Part shown: positions 1 to 11,000 of the stretch, in pieces | Position numbering within the stretch: position 1 is the first letter of the stretch | How the letters are laid out: each line of letters begins with the position of its first letter | NCBI RefSeq assembly: GCF_028702905.1 | Contig: NZ_JAQVNX010000003.1 | Coordinates: forward strand, 1-56,665 | DNA: 56,665 nucleotides | Reading direction: 5' to 3' | Source: Methanofollis sp. | GTDB taxonomy: Archaea > Halobacteriota > Methanomicrobia > Methanomicrobiales > Methanofollaceae | The notes under the pieces: model-generated | The model's input: only the letters and a program-made list of their open reading frames with translations | The model's database searches: none | What the model was told of the DNA's origin: nothing | Made by a program: the position numbers and the translations under genes

Positions 1-2
1 AC

Positions 3-1091
3 GTCACGCCGATGCCCGACGCGGTGGAAAAGGTGCGGCGGGCCTTCAACGCGATCGCGTACGTGCCCCCGCAGGACAGGAGCGTGGAGGGCAAACTCGA
101 ACTGACGGTCGGGACAGGGTATGCAAACCCCCACGAGAGGGACGCCCTCTCCGCGGCCCTCGACGCCTACCGGTCGAACAAGAACAAGTTCCTGAACATT
201 GCAAAGAGGGTGCCGCCCGGTTTTGACCTGGACGAGGTGCGGGCCGGTGTCCTGCGGGGCCGGTCGATCGAGGCGGTGCTCGCCGACCTCTCGGGACGCC
301 CGCCAGAGCCGGAGAAGAAGCCGCCGACAGAGGAGGGGCCGAAGACCGAGGCCAGGGGCGAGAGGGAGGAGAGGCTGCTCCAGCTTGAAAGGACGGCAAA
401 GCGCCTGAAGGAGTTCGTGCAGGAACTGGAGGAGGGGCTCGCGGAGAAGGACCGGGAGATCGCACGGCTGAATCGACAGATCAGGAGGGAACGTTCGGAT
501 CGCGGCCGCGACCTCCAGAGGGACACCGAGATCGCGAAGAGGGACGCGATCATACAGAGCCTCAAGAAACTTCTCCGGAAGGAGGAGAAGCGAAACAAGA
601 GCCTGAAGAAGCGGATCGAGCAGATGAAACGGGTGGAGGAGCTCCAGATCGGCGAGGGGCAGGTGCCGGTGAAGGTGATCGCCTCCCTCACCCATGACGC
701 GGTCGGCGGCCTCGCGGCAGACCTCGGGATCGACGAGGGCGATGTGATCTCGGTCGGGACGACCGGGGGATGGGGCCGGAGCGTGGTGCGGGAGGTGGCG
801 GCCCTGCAGGTGGCGGCGATAGTGGTGCCCGGCGCCTCGGTCGAGGAGCAGGACCAGCACCTCGTCGCCGCGGCCCTTGCGGCCTCCCTGCCCCTGGTCC
901 CGGCCTCCGCGATCGGGCTTGTCGTGCAGGGGAAGATCGGGGTCGCGGACGAGGGGCGTTTTAGGGCGGCCCTGGAGGGCTGGAGCGCCCTGGTCGCGGA
1001 GAACGAGAAGAGGAAGAAGGCGGCGATGCTCAACCAGGTCTTCAAGGAGTACAGGACGGAGAGGGAGAAGGAGGTGCGGAAACATGGATGA
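3..1091 (+). CDS. DUF460 family protein, C-terminal part (5' end outside window)
   Basis: The reading frame is open from the window edge with no stop upstream of the first ATG at 12, so this is the C-terminal part of a longer gene. About 362 residues are visible. Residues 1-95 form a folded region, residues roughly 105-215 are a highly charged coiled coil rich in Glu, Lys and Arg, and the last 150 residues form a second globular region that repeatedly mentions VV/AS-type beta strands. This arrangement matches the archaeal DUF460 family, which is described as having an RNase H-like (RuvC/YqgF type) nuclease fold; the assignment is by recall of the family. The stop overlaps the thiL start by 8 bases, so the two are probably co-transcribed and translationally coupled. 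The cellular role is unknown. Confidence 0.75.
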   Translation, partial: VTPMPDAVEKVRRAFNAIAYVPPQDRSVEGKLELTVGTGYANPHERDALSAALDAYRSNKNKFLNIAKRVPPGFDLDEVRAGVLRGRSIEAVLADLSGRPPEPEKKPPTEEGPKTEARGEREERLLQLERTAKRLKEFVQELEEGLAEKDREIARLNRQIRRERSDRGRDLQRDTEIAKRDAIIQSLKKLLRKEEKRNKSLKKRIEQMKRVEELQIGEGQVPVKVIASLTHDAVGGLAADLGIDEGDVISVGTTGGWGRSVVREVAALQVAAIVVPGASVEEQDQHLVAAALAASLPLVPASAIGLVVQGKIGVADEGRFRAALEGWSALVAENEKRKKAAMLNQVFKEYRTEREKEVRKHG

Positions 1092-1953
1092 ACGCGGGTT
1101 GATCCGGGCCGTCTCCTCCCTCCTTCCCGAGGGTGCGACGGCAGACGACTGTGCGGTGCTCCGGCACGGGGGGGAGTGTCTGGTCCTCTCGACGGACATG
1201 CTCCACGAGACGACGGACTTCCCTGTCGGGATGACCGACGCGGAGATCGGGTGGATGGCGGCGGCGGTGACGATCTCCGATATCGCGGGGATGGGGGCGC
1301 GGCCTCTCGCCCTCCTCCTTGCGACGGGTCTCGACCGTCCCGAGCGCCTTGCCGGGATCACGGAGGGTGCGGCACGCTGCTGCCGCACCTATGGCGCCTC
1401 TCTCGTCGGCGGCGACACCGACGCCCACACCGAACTGACTCTCGTCTCCACCGGCCTCGGCACGGCGGAGACGGCGGTCGGGCGGAAGGGTGCCGCGCCC
1501 GGCGACCTGGTCTGCGTCACCGGGTACCTCGGCGGGGCGCAAGCGGCGCTCTCCGGCTACGACGCCTACTGGGAGAGGTTGATCGCCCCGCAGCCCCGCG
1601 TCGCCGAGGGCATCGCCCTCAATGCCGCGGGGGCGACGGCGATGATGGACATCTCGGACGGCCTCGCGATGTCACTCCACGACATGCTCGGGGTGAATGA
1701 CTGTGGTTTTGCTGTGGAGACGGCCCGTCTCCCCCTCCCCGCTGGCGTGCCTGAGGCCGAGGGCCGGGAGTTCGCCCTCTCTGGCGGCGGCGACTTCGAA
1801 CTCCTCTTCACCATCCCGCCCGAAAAGTTCCCCGTGGCCGGGGTGGAGGCGACAGCCATCGGCCGGGTCGTGGCGGAGCACGGCGTCTTTGCCGACGGCA
1901 CGCCCCTCCCGGCAGAGGGGTATATGCACAGGTGGGTGGAGGAGGGAGAATAG
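1084..1953 (+). CDS. thiL: Thiamine-monophosphate kinase ThiL
   Basis: ThiL phosphorylates thiamine monophosphate with ATP to give thiamine diphosphate, the last step of thiamine cofactor synthesis, in the cytosol. The 289-residue product shows the ThiL/AIR-synthase features in order: an acidic DDCAVL segment near the N terminus, STDMLHETTDFP, AVTISDIAGMGARP, GGDTDAHTELTL, MDISDGLAMSLHDML and GGGDFELLFTIP, which carry the Mg-ATP and phosphate ligands of the family. I chose ATG 1084 because it gives the family N terminus and overlaps the preceding stop; the frame stays open further upstream, but that part reads as a shadow of the DUF460 gene. It lies in the same transcription unit as the DUF460 gene. 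Confidence 0.93.
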   Translation: MDERGLIRAVSSLLPEGATADDCAVLRHGGECLVLSTDMLHETTDFPVGMTDAEIGWMAAAVTISDIAGMGARPLALLLATGLDRPERLAGITEGAARCCRTYGASLVGGDTDAHTELTLVSTGLGTAETAVGRKGAAPGDLVCVTGYLGGAQAALSGYDAYWERLIAPQPRVAEGIALNAAGATAMMDISDGLAMSLHDMLGVNDCGFAVETARLPLPAGVPEAEGREFALSGGGDFELLFTIPPEKFPVAGVEATAIGRVVAEHGVFADGTPLPAEGYMHRWVEEGE

Positions 1954-2003
1954 ATTCTACAACCGGGAAAGGGTTATCCTTCCCCCTCTCCCATGCTGAT
2001 CTG

Positions 2004-2198
2004 ATGTACATCCTCCCGAGAGCGACACTTCTGGCTCTTTTTCTGGCAGTCCTTGCCGGGCTTGCCGCCGGCACTCTCGTCCGGCACCTCTGGCACGACC
2101 AGGTCCTTGCCGTCCTGGCCTCGGCCGCCGCGATCGTCCTTGCCGACGCCGTGATCACCCTGCTGATGCGGCGGTTCGGGATCGCGACAGAGGAATGA
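2004..2198 (+). CDS. Small two-helix membrane protein
   Basis: A 64-residue protein begins at ATG 2004, 50 bases after thiL. Two hydrophobic helices are visible, about residues 6-27 (ATLLALFLAVLAGLAAG) and 34-56 (VLAVLASAAAIVLADAVITL), joined by a short RHLWHD turn, and the C terminus is charged. An in-frame start at 1932 exists, but it would add a non-hydrophobic leader that overlaps thiL, so the shorter form is preferred. No family is recognised. It could be a thiL-operon passenger or have its own promoter in the AT-richer stretch 1955-1985. Confidence 0.6.
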   Translation: MYILPRATLLALFLAVLAGLAAGTLVRHLWHDQVLAVLASAAAIVLADAVITLLMRRFGIATEE

Positions 2199-2290
2199 AA
2201 AAAGGGCTCTGTTGAATTCTCATAATGGGGTTGATGTCTCTTTCTGATCCTATGGGGGGAAGTGCGGATCCACTGCCTTCCCCATACTGC

Positions 2291-2710
2291 CTACCGGGGG
2301 GACCACCGTCGAAAATCGGAGATTTTCTCGTGCTCACTCCATTCACAGCCCCCGAAACTCGAAAATCAAAGATTATCCCATGCCCGCTGACTTTTTTTCA
2401 GCGAAGAATTTGTCTTTTCGACTCCCTTTGGTCGTCCCCCGAAATCAGGATGGGACCCGGGAAAATGGCACAGGATATCTTGAAGAGGGAGATAACCATT
2501 CCCCCTTATCCTGAGCGGGGGTCCGGGGGTTGCGAGCGTCAGCGAGCTTGAGAATACAGGGAATCGAAGATTCCCGGTGAAGGAATATCTATGATTTTCC
2601 GTGCACAGAAAATCGAAGATTTTTTTGACAGGGAAATGCTTTGCATTTCCCGTGAACCGTAGGTTTTCGATGAACTCCCGGCGGACTCCAGGGGGAAGGG
2701 AGCGGATCCG
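2291..2710. repeat. Hairpin-rich intergenic repeat patch A
   Basis: The 777-base gap before the first surface peptidase carries short inverted repeats. GAAAATC-NNN-GATTTTC occurs at 2311-2327, with one mismatch at 2361-2377 and again at 2608-2624, and a 9-bp stem with a TTT loop lies at 2631-2651. Positions 2291-2373 align closely with 22553-22634, and the stretch around 2505-2530 (TATCCTGAGCGGGGGTCCGGGGG) recurs near 56170. No convincing gene is present; short reading frames here lack a ribosome site and coding bias. The patch belongs to a dispersed family also seen near 22.6 kb and 56 kb. Confidence 0.75.
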
Positions 2711-2975
2711 CACTTCCTGTCATAGAATTCTGGGGATACATCGACCTGAGCATGAGGGTTTTTCCACAGTCAGAATTGGAATCCTCATGGGTAGATGTTC
2801 CTGTTTTTCCCTTGCCCGGAGAGGTATACAAAACTGGTAATGGAGGTGCTACATTTGCTGCTCTATTCATAATATCGTGCTAAATGCGATAATGATGCCT
2901 TTCCTTATCCGGTAGTTTTCGATTCTATTATATTTTGGATCTGTCCAATTCAGTATAACGCAGTTCTGGTGATCT

Positions 2976-5900
2976 ATGTCGAAAAAAACTCCCTATTTAC
3001 TCTTGATCTGTGCGGTTGCCCTGCTCCTCGTCGTTCAGGGAGCATCGGCACAGCAGTACACATGCGCTCCCCTCAACCCGGCCTTCGTCTCCGACGCCAG
3101 GGGTGAGGACGCGATCGTCTCCAGTGAACCGGCAAACGGCATGCTCCTGATGAGCACGGCGGAGTCGCCCCATCCTCTGACCGGTCTTCGTCCGGCGCCT
3201 GCAACCCTGGTCTGGTCGGACCAATCTGGTGTTTCTGCCGGGTCGAACGCTCTTCTTCCCTCCACCTTCGACCTCAGGGACGACGGGCGCCTCACCCCGG
3301 TGAAGGACCAGGGACAGGCCGGGAGTTGCTGGGCCTTCGCCACCTACGCCTCCCTTGAGTCGACCCTGCTCGCCGACACCGGTATCGCCTGGGACTTCTC
3401 CGAGAACAACATGAAGGACCTCTGCTCGAACCTCTATCCTGACGGTTTCGACCGCGGCCCCTACGACGGCGGCCATGCCTTCATGTCCACCGCCTACCTC
3501 ACCCGGTGGTCGGGGCCGGTGAACGAGACCGACGACCTCTATGATCTTCCCCTGCCGCAGAACGACTCGCGGACCGACCTGCCGCCGGTGGTCCATGTCC
3601 AGAACGTCACCTTCCTCCCGCCCCGCACCGGACCCCTCGACAATGACCTGATAAAGGAGACGATCCGCGGCCAGGGGGCCCTCTGGGTGGGCTTTACCGT
3701 GAACTGGACCTGCTTCGACGACATAGACACATGCCTGACCTATTACCGTCCTGACAATGGGACATATAAGATCGACGGCGGGCACGCGGTCGCCCTCGTC
3801 GGGTGGGACGACACCTATCCCGCGGCGAACTTCAGCGTCGCCCCGCCCGGCCCCGGCGCATTCATTGCGAAGAACTCGTGGGGGGAGGGTGTCGGCGACG
3901 GCGGCTGCTTCTATATCTCGTATTACGAGCCCGAACTCGGGAGTTTCAGTGGCGAGAATTCCATTTTCGTGGGGGATGACCTTGATTCCTACGCTTCGGT
4001 CCTCTTCACCGGCGAGGCCGTCGATTCCCTGGACCATGTCTACCAGTACGACCCCCTGGGATGGACGACGAGCATCGGCACCAGCAGTTCCACGACGCTT
4101 TATGGCGCCAACGTTTTCACGGCCGACGGCTACGAAGACCTGCGGTCGGTAAGTTTCTACACCCGTGAACCCGGCACCGACTACGTCGTTGCGGTCTTCC
4201 GCGATATCGACGAACCGCCCGGCAACGCCTCCGGTCCTGTGGCGTGGGTCAACGGGACCGCTGATCTGCCCGGCTATCACACCATCCCTCTCCCCGAAGC
4301 GGTCTCCCTCGCGCCCGGCCAGACCTTTTCGGTAGTCCTGAAGGTCGACGCACCCACCGATCCCTTCCCCCTCGTCGTGGAGATGCCGATCGCGGATTAC
4401 TCGAGCAACGCCACTGCCGGACCCGGAGAGAGTTATGTGAGCGTCGACGGCGATAGCTGGATCGACCTGCCCACGATCTTTTCTAACACCAACGTCTGCA
4501 TCAAGGCCTTCACCACCGCCGCCATCGTGGTGCCGAGGGACTACCCCACCATCCAGGAGGCCGTCGACGCCGCCATGCCCGGCGAAACGGTATGGGTGGA
4601 AAGCGGCACCTATGACGAGCACGTCGCCGTGAACAAAACGATCTCGCTGCTCGGGATCGACACCGGCGACGGTCTCCCGACGATCGATCCGGGCAACGCC
4701 TACTGTGGCGTATCCATCTCGGCAAATAATACCGTCTTGGAGGGTTTCCGTGTGGTCAGGGATGGCGAGGACACCTACACGTATGCCGGCGTCCGTCTCA
4801 GCGGCGACACTATTGTCCTGCGTGACGTTGCGGTCGCGGGGAGCGAGGTCGGACTTGAGATCGGGGACGTCAGCGCGCTCACCCTGAGAAACACCTCGAT
4901 GACCGACAACCGCTACAACCTTGTATACGCATGCGATAACCTCTCCCCGGGCAATGACATCGATACCGGCAACACGGTCGACGGCAGACCGGTCGTCTAC
5001 CTCGAACGGGTCTCCGGCGTCACCGTCGGCGCTGACGCGGGGGCGGTGATCTGCGTCAATGCAAGTGACGTCACGGCCAGGGACCTCTCTCTGGACCACC
5101 AGGCGTACGGAATCCTCGCGCTCGACACGCAGAACCTCACGGTCGCGAACACCACCTTCGAGAACGTGTCGGTCGGGGTGTACGCGGTCAGGTCCGAAGA
5201 CCTGACAATCTCTGAGAACCGGTTCGGACGCGGTACGGCCTTCGGGATCATGCTGGCGGAATGCCCGCATACCCAGGTGGAGGGTAACGCCTTCGACGAG
5301 GTCAAGGTTTTCGGTGTCTACTCCAACCTCGGTCAGGACCAGACGATCTCGGGCAACAGGATCGCAGGATCGCCAGTAGTCGGTATTGCGACGCTCCTCT
5401 GTTCTGACAGCGAGGTCAGTGACAATATCGTCAACGCATCTGAATACGGGATCCTTGCTACCGGAATTCCGGACTACGGGATGAATCTCAGCGTGAAGAA
5501 CAATACCATGGCCGGTTCTCCTGTGTTCGGCATTATAGGTCAGAACCTCGATAACCTGACACTCTCCGGGAATGTCCTGAGCGGTAACGAGGCGGGTATC
5601 AGAATCAGTGGCTGTGCCGCTGCAAATGTAGCGGACAACACGGTGACCTACGGGGACGGCGGCGTGGGAATGTATATCGTCGCCAGCAACGCCACGATCA
5701 CCGGGAACAGCGTTGAAGGTGCGGGTGCGATGGCTGTTCTGGAGGGAGGAAACATCGCCATGACCAGAAACACCTTCTCAGGGACAGACTATCCGGTGGT
5801 CGAAACTGACGAGGGTTCCGAATCCTTCTCCGTCTATATGAATTCCTTTATCTGCACACCTGCATCCGGGAGGCTTATGACGGTGCAGGCAGATGGTCCG

Positions 5901-6905
5901 GTTACATCTCTCGAAGAATCCCTCGACGACCTTCCGGCCGGTCAGGCGTCTTCTGTGCAGAGTGTGCTGGGGTCCCTCCCCGGCGACAGCGTCGCTCTGA
6001 CCGCCGCCGTGGCGACCTCTCCTGTCGTCTCCTGGCACTCCCCGGCCGTGCTCACCTACTGGTACCACGGGACCGGGTACGCGAACCTCACCGGCAACTA
6101 CTGGAGCACGTACGATGGGGCCGACGCGAACGGCGACGGCATCGGCGATACGCCGTTTGTGATCCCGGAGAATGAAACCGATCTTTATCCTCTGATGGAC
6201 CGGTTCGAGGCCTATTCGACCACGCCGCCCCACGATAGCGGGGACTCTTCCTCAGACGGCACGGTGGGTGCCTCTGGCAACCTGAATCCGGGCGCCACCG
6301 CCTCCCTGCACTTCATGGGTTCGGCAGTGACGACGATCAATGTCACGGCAGGGCAGAGGATCGACGGGGTCATGGTGACGGTTGCGCCGGTGGCCGCGGG
6401 TCCTGATGGTCTCGAAGTCCTGGTGTACCAGTACCTTGCTGCAAACCTCACCTACGCCACAGACGATGCGATCTCTGAAGCGGTCTTCACCTTCTCCGTA
6501 CCGGCGTCCTGGCTGAAGGAGCAGGGCCTTGCGCCCGGGGGGATCGCCCTCTGGCGCTACCACGACGGGGCATGGACGGCGCTCCCGACAGAAGTGCTCA
6601 GGGAAGAGGGCGACCGTGTCGTCTATCGTGCGGTCTCTCCTGGATTTTCGTACTTCGCGGTCGCCGGCGGGGAGGCAATGCTGCCAGAACAGACGAAGCC
6701 CGCACCCGCGGTCGGTTCGAAGGCAGAGATAACCCCGGTCGAGACAGTCCAGACGCCTCCGATAAATACGACTGCACCCGGTGCCGCCGCCACATCAGAA
6801 CCGTCGGGCGAGACCGCACCCGCCACCACCCCGCAGGAGAGTCCTCTTGTTTTCACTCCAGTGCTTGCGCTCGGCGCCCTCCTGCTGCTGCGACGGTGGA
6901 GGTAA
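2976..6905 (+). CDS. Secreted C1A cysteine peptidase with lectin-like, NosD beta-helix and PGF-pre-PGF regions (copy 1)
   Basis: A 1309-residue surface protein. Residues 1-25 are a signal peptide (YLLLICAVALLLVVQGASA). The papain-like C1A domain follows at about 95-330, with Cys118 in QAGSCWAF, His270 in GGHAVALVGWDD and Asn300 in AKNSWGEG, so the catalytic triad is intact. A lectin-like beta domain spans about 335-510. A right-handed parallel beta-helix of NosD/periplasmic-copper-binding type runs from DYPTIQEAVDAAMPGE to about residue 1070. A PGF-pre-PGF-like domain (about 1100-1220), a Thr/Pro stalk and a hydrophobic tail ending in Arg complete it. It probably acts at the S-layer, perhaps cleaving or binding extracellular protein or glycan; the substrate is unknown. 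Two paralogues lie in this window. A TATA-like element is near 2924-2935. Confidence 0.9.
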   Translation: MSKKTPYLLLICAVALLLVVQGASAQQYTCAPLNPAFVSDARGEDAIVSSEPANGMLLMSTAESPHPLTGLRPAPATLVWSDQSGVSAGSNALLPSTFDLRDDGRLTPVKDQGQAGSCWAFATYASLESTLLADTGIAWDFSENNMKDLCSNLYPDGFDRGPYDGGHAFMSTAYLTRWSGPVNETDDLYDLPLPQNDSRTDLPPVVHVQNVTFLPPRTGPLDNDLIKETIRGQGALWVGFTVNWTCFDDIDTCLTYYRPDNGTYKIDGGHAVALVGWDDTYPAANFSVAPPGPGAFIAKNSWGEGVGDGGCFYISYYEPELGSFSGENSIFVGDDLDSYASVLFTGEAVDSLDHVYQYDPLGWTTSIGTSSSTTLYGANVFTADGYEDLRSVSFYTREPGTDYVVAVFRDIDEPPGNASGPVAWVNGTADLPGYHTIPLPEAVSLAPGQTFSVVLKVDAPTDPFPLVVEMPIADYSSNATAGPGESYVSVDGDSWIDLPTIFSNTNVCIKAFTTAAIVVPRDYPTIQEAVDAAMPGETVWVESGTYDEHVAVNKTISLLGIDTGDGLPTIDPGNAYCGVSISANNTVLEGFRVVRDGEDTYTYAGVRLSGDTIVLRDVAVAGSEVGLEIGDVSALTLRNTSMTDNRYNLVYACDNLSPGNDIDTGNTVDGRPVVYLERVSGVTVGADAGAVICVNASDVTARDLSLDHQAYGILALDTQNLTVANTTFENVSVGVYAVRSEDLTISENRFGRGTAFGIMLAECPHTQVEGNAFDEVKVFGVYSNLGQDQTISGNRIAGSPVVGIATLLCSDSEVSDNIVNASEYGILATGIPDYGMNLSVKNNTMAGSPVFGIIGQNLDNLTLSGNVLSGNEAGIRISGCAAANVADNTVTYGDGGVGMYIVASNATITGNSVEGAGAMAVLEGGNIAMTRNTFSGTDYPVVETDEGSESFSVYMNSFICTPASGRLMTVQADGPVTSLEESLDDLPAGQASSVQSVLGSLPGDSVALTAAVATSPVVSWHSPAVLTYWYHGTGYANLTGNYWSTYDGADANGDGIGDTPFVIPENETDLYPLMDRFEAYSTTPPHDSGDSSSDGTVGASGNLNPGATASLHFMGSAVTTINVTAGQRIDGVMVTVAPVAAGPDGLEVLVYQYLAANLTYATDDAISEAVFTFSVPASWLKEQGLAPGGIALWRYHDGAWTALPTEVLREEGDRVVYRAVSPGFSYFAVAGGEAMLPEQTKPAPAVGSKAEITPVETVQTPPINTTAPGAAATSEPSGETAPATTPQESPLVFTPVLALGALLLLRRWR

Positions 6906-6973
6906 TCCCTTCCTTTTTTAGAGAAAGTATCCGGACCGACCCTTCTTGCGGTCTTCCGGAAAAAAGAGGGAGA

Positions 6974-7687
6974 TCAGATCCCGATATTGAACCCGCCGCT
7001 CCCGCTCCCCGACGAGTTCTGGGGCAGGAAGGGCATGAGGGAGGAGGCAAGTTTTGCGATGTCCATCGACTGGAGGACGACCTTGCCCGGCCCGGTGAGG
7101 GTGGTGAGGAAGAGTCCTTCGCCGCCGAAGAAGACCGTCTTCACGCCGCCGGCAAGTTCGATGGAGTAATCGACCGTCGAGTCGAAGCCGACCACGAGGC
7201 CGGTCTCGGCCCTGATCGTCTCCCCGGCCGCGAGGTCCATCTCGATGGTGTCGCCGCAGCAGTGGAGGAAGACCCTGCCGTTCCCGTGGAGGCGCTGGAG
7301 GATAAAACCCTCGCCGCCGAAAAACCCTGACCGCAGCTTCTTCGTGAAGGCGATGTCGAGCGTCACGCCCTCCTCAGAGCAGAGGTAGGCGTCCTTCTGG
7401 GCGATGAACTCCTTCCCCTTCACGTCCACAGGGAAGATCCGGCCCGGCACGTTCCCGGCGAAGGAGACGAAGCCTTCTCTGCCGTTTGGGGTGAACTCGG
7501 TCAGGAACAGGCTCTCATTGGTGAGCATCCTCTTCAGCCCGCCGAAGAGGCCGCCCTTCAGGTGGGAGTCCATCTGCATGTTCCCGCTCATGTTCACCAT
7601 GGCGCCGGCCTCGGCATTGACCTTCTCGCCAGTGGAGAGGGTGAGTTTCACCATCTGGAGGTTGTCCCCGATAATCTCGTATCTCAT
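6974..7687 (-). CDS. AIM24 / TIGR00266 family protein
   Basis: A 237-residue protein starting MRYEIIGDNLQ, which is the usual N terminus of the TIGR00266/AIM24 family. The fold is a trimeric-barrel beta structure, and two FFGGEG motifs are visible (about residues 125 and 190), as well as the family GAMVNMSG and AETGLVVGFD strings. A Gly/Ser-rich tail ends in GGFNIGI. The in-frame frame extends upstream to 7783, but that part has no family similarity, so ATG 7687 is chosen. Prokaryotic members have no established biochemical role. It lies between, and opposite in strand to, two large surface peptidase genes, with no evident functional link. Confidence 0.88.
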   Translation of the reverse strand: MRYEIIGDNLQMVKLTLSTGEKVNAEAGAMVNMSGNMQMDSHLKGGLFGGLKRMLTNESLFLTEFTPNGREGFVSFAGNVPGRIFPVDVKGKEFIAQKDAYLCSEEGVTLDIAFTKKLRSGFFGGEGFILQRLHGNGRVFLHCCGDTIEMDLAAGETIRAETGLVVGFDSTVDYSIELAGGVKTVFFGGEGLFLTTLTGPGKVVLQSMDIAKLASSLMPFLPQNSSGSGSGGFNIGI

Positions 7688-8048
7688 GGTCTTCTCCAGA
7701 TCTTCAGAAGAGAAACATATCAGGTTTCGCATTTTCTGGCAGGAAAGTTCTGAGTTCTCCCCTCCATGCAACGCCTGCAGCACGGGTCTGGCTCATCCTG
7801 ACCGATGATGGGCGGATATGCCTTTTCGCATCTTTTTCTTGTAATTATCTCTCTGATGCGCTGCCATCATATTTTTCATGGGCCTGGGGCTGGTGAATGG
7901 GATTTTTCTTTAATGTCCTGTCATTTTATATCCTACTTTTTCTTTTTTACTCGCTCCCCCGTCACATTATATCACATTTTTTTTATTTTGCACCAGAATG
8001 GGCTGTTATTTAACCTATTTAATCCAATATCTGGAAATCATACCGAAG
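7688..8048. other. AT-rich divergent promoter region
   Basis: This 361-base gap separates the leftward AIM24 gene from the rightward second surface peptidase. It is T-rich (7900-7985) and includes two similar stretches, near 7920 and 7970, each containing a cattatat-like core. A TATA-like run (TTATTTAACC) lies near 8010. Weak reading frames here are low-complexity Phe-rich translations of T tracts, and I do not call a gene. Confidence 0.5.
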
Positions 8049-11000
8049 ATGACGCCTATGACCGCTCCAAAACGATATATCATACTCCTGCTTGTCTGTG
8101 CGGGGCTTGTCCTCCTTGCCATGCCTGGTGCGGCCGCCCCCCTGGACCAGTCCTTCCTCCTTTCCCTGGACGAGCAGGAAACTTTTCCGGGTGCAGACGG
8201 CACCCTGACCCCCGGTGCGGTTCCCGGCCTGGAGGCCGCGCCCCTGAACCCTGCATTTGTCAGGTATCAGGAGGAACTGAATGCAGCAGACGGACCTGTG
8301 CTCCTCTGCGCGGTTGCCCCTGAAGACGGAACCCTCCCCCCACTCACCGGGCTCGTCCCCTCGCCCGCCACCCTGGTCTGGTCTGACGACGCCGCCGGTG
8401 TGACCGCCGGATCACCCACGGAGCCGTACTTCAACCTTGCCGACGAGGGCCGCGTCACCGCGGTGAAGGACCAGGGAGAGTGCGGGTCATGCTGGGCCTT
8501 CGCCTCTCTCGGGTCCCTGGAGTCTGCGCTCCTCACCGACGGCCTGGGCGAGTGGGACCTCTCGGAGAACAACCTGAAGAACACCCACAGCTTCGACGTG
8601 GGGCCCTGCAGCGGCGGCAACCCCTTCATGGCGACGGCCTACCTCGCCCGGTGGTCGGGGCCGGTGGACGAGGAGGACGACCGGTACAACACTACATCCT
8701 CTGTCTCGCCCTCCGGCCTCGAGCCGGTGATGCATGTCCAGAACGTCACCTTCCTCCCGCCGCGGTCAGGCCCCCTCGACAACGACCTGATCAAGACGAC
8801 GATCAAGGAGGAGGGCGGTCTCTATACCTCTTTCCAGGTGAACTATACCTGCTTCGGGCCGCGCGCATCTACCTACTACCTGCCCGAGAACAGCACCGTA
8901 AAACTCGACGGTGGTCACGGTGTCGTCCTCGTCGGCTGGGACGACAACTACCCGGCGGCGAACTTCAACGTCGCCCCGCCCGGCAACGGCGCCTTCATCG
9001 CCAAAAACTCCTGGGGGACGTCATTGGGAGAAGATGGCTACTTCTACGTCTCCTACTATGACCGGTATTTCGGGCGCTTCCTGAATCCAGAAAATATATA
9101 TGTCGGCGATGACCTGGCGACCGTGCTCTTCACCGGCGACCCCCTCGGCACCTACGACCACCTCTACCAGTACGACCCCCTCGGCTGGACAGACAGCATC
9201 GGTTTCGGCACCTCGACGACGGCGTACGGTGCGAATTTCTTCACCGCGGAACGCTACGAAGACCTGGAAGCCGTGAGCTTCTACACCCGCGAACCCGGCA
9301 CCGACTATGAGGTCATGGTCTATCTCGCGCAGGGAGGTCTCGTCCGCTATGCCTCCATTGCGGGCGGGACGATGGCGTTCCCTGGGTACCACACCGTTCC
9401 CTTCAAAACGTCGTTACCTCTTGCCCCGGGCGACAGTTTCTTGGTGACCCTCAAACTCACCGCCCCGACTGACACCCGCCCTCTCGTCGTCGAGATGCCG
9501 TTCGAGGGGTATTCGAGCAACGCCACCGCCGGGCCCGGCCAGAGTTATGTAAGCGCTGACGGGGCGCACTGGAAAGACCTGACCCTTGACCACGCGGATA
9601 CCAATGTCTGCATCAAGGCCATCACGCGCGACCCCCTCCGGGTGCCTGAGGATTATCGCACCATCCAGGAGGCCGTCGATTCCGCCATGCCAGGTCAGAT
9701 GGTCCGTGTCGGAGATGGGGTCTATGTCGAGAATGTCGTCGTCGACCACTCCCTCACCCTTGCCGGAAGCGCCGATGCGATCATTGACGGGAATGGCGGG
9801 GACGCACTCACCCTGACCGGGTCGAACATCACCGTCCGGGGTCTCACTCTCACCGGTGGTGACGACGGCGTCCGGGTCGTCTGCAATGACACCCTCCTCA
9901 TGGACCTGACTGTCACTGATTGCAGCGGCGATGGCATCGCTCTTGAGAGTGTGGCCAGGTCCGTCATTTCCGGAGCAGGAATCAGCAGGGCCAACCGCAC
10001 CGGCATTCTGGTCAATGAAACCGCCGGGGCAGCCCTGTTCCGGTGCGACGTCTCTGGATGTGGTGCCGCCGGCGTCGCCGTCTCCCGGTCCCCAGGCGTC
10101 AGGTTCTTTGTTGTGAATGCCACTGACAACGCCGGGGACGGCATCTCTCTCGCCTCCATGGACTCATTTACGCTGACGAACTGCATCGCCACCGGCAATG
10201 CCGGGACAGGCCTTGCTCTCGATGGTGTTAGGGACGGCGAAGTGTTCAAGACAGCGATGTCCGAAAATGGATGGGACCTCCGCTTCGTCCCCTTCCGGGG
10301 CTATGAAAGCACGGTCGTGGTGGACGAGACGAACACCGTCGACGGAAAACGTGTCTATGTCTGGACCGGGCGGGAGGACGCGGTTGTGCCCGCAGACGCC
10401 GGCATGGTGTACCTCTTCGGGTGCCGGAACATCACCGCGGAGGACCTCACCCTCTCCGGCACCTATGTCGGCCTCACCGTCTTCAACTCCACCGGCGTCA
10501 GGGTCAGGAATGTCACGGCCACCGGCAATTATGGGGGAGCGATCTGCAGGGACTCGGACGACCTCTCGATCGATGCCTCCACTTTTGCGGGCAACGATTA
10601 CGCAGGGCTCTCCTGTTTCGACTGCACGGCGTCCACCGTCACCGGTTCGCTCATCGCCGACAATGGGGTGGGTGCATTCCTTTTCGCCGCGGCTCCAGGC
10701 GATACGGTCCTCTGGCGCAACACCTTCAGGAACAACACCCACGTCCATCTCCTTGCCGGGAACTCGGTCTCCCTGAATTCTACTGTGCCTGTCTCGTACC
10801 GGTATAATGGTACATACTTCACCCATGTCCTCGGCAACTTCTGGGACGACTATACCGGCAACGACACTGACGGCGACGGCATCGGGGAGACGCCGTACGC
10901 CATCTCGGGCCTCAACGACACCTGCCCGCTGGTCGCACCGGCAGACAGGTACGTGCTCTCCGTGCCTCCCCCGCCAGCCGAAGGGGGTGATTCGGACAGT

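Noticed and set aside
2997..5270. Very long open frame on the minus strand opposite peptidase copy 1
   Set aside because: It is a mirror of the GC-rich codon bias of the plus-strand gene, has no start signal or family motif, and the plus strand shows a complete catalytic triad.
7805..8323. Possible small Phe/Ser-rich protein in the gap before peptidase copy 2
   Set aside because: It is a translation of T-rich promoter sequence and runs out of frame into the peptidase gene.
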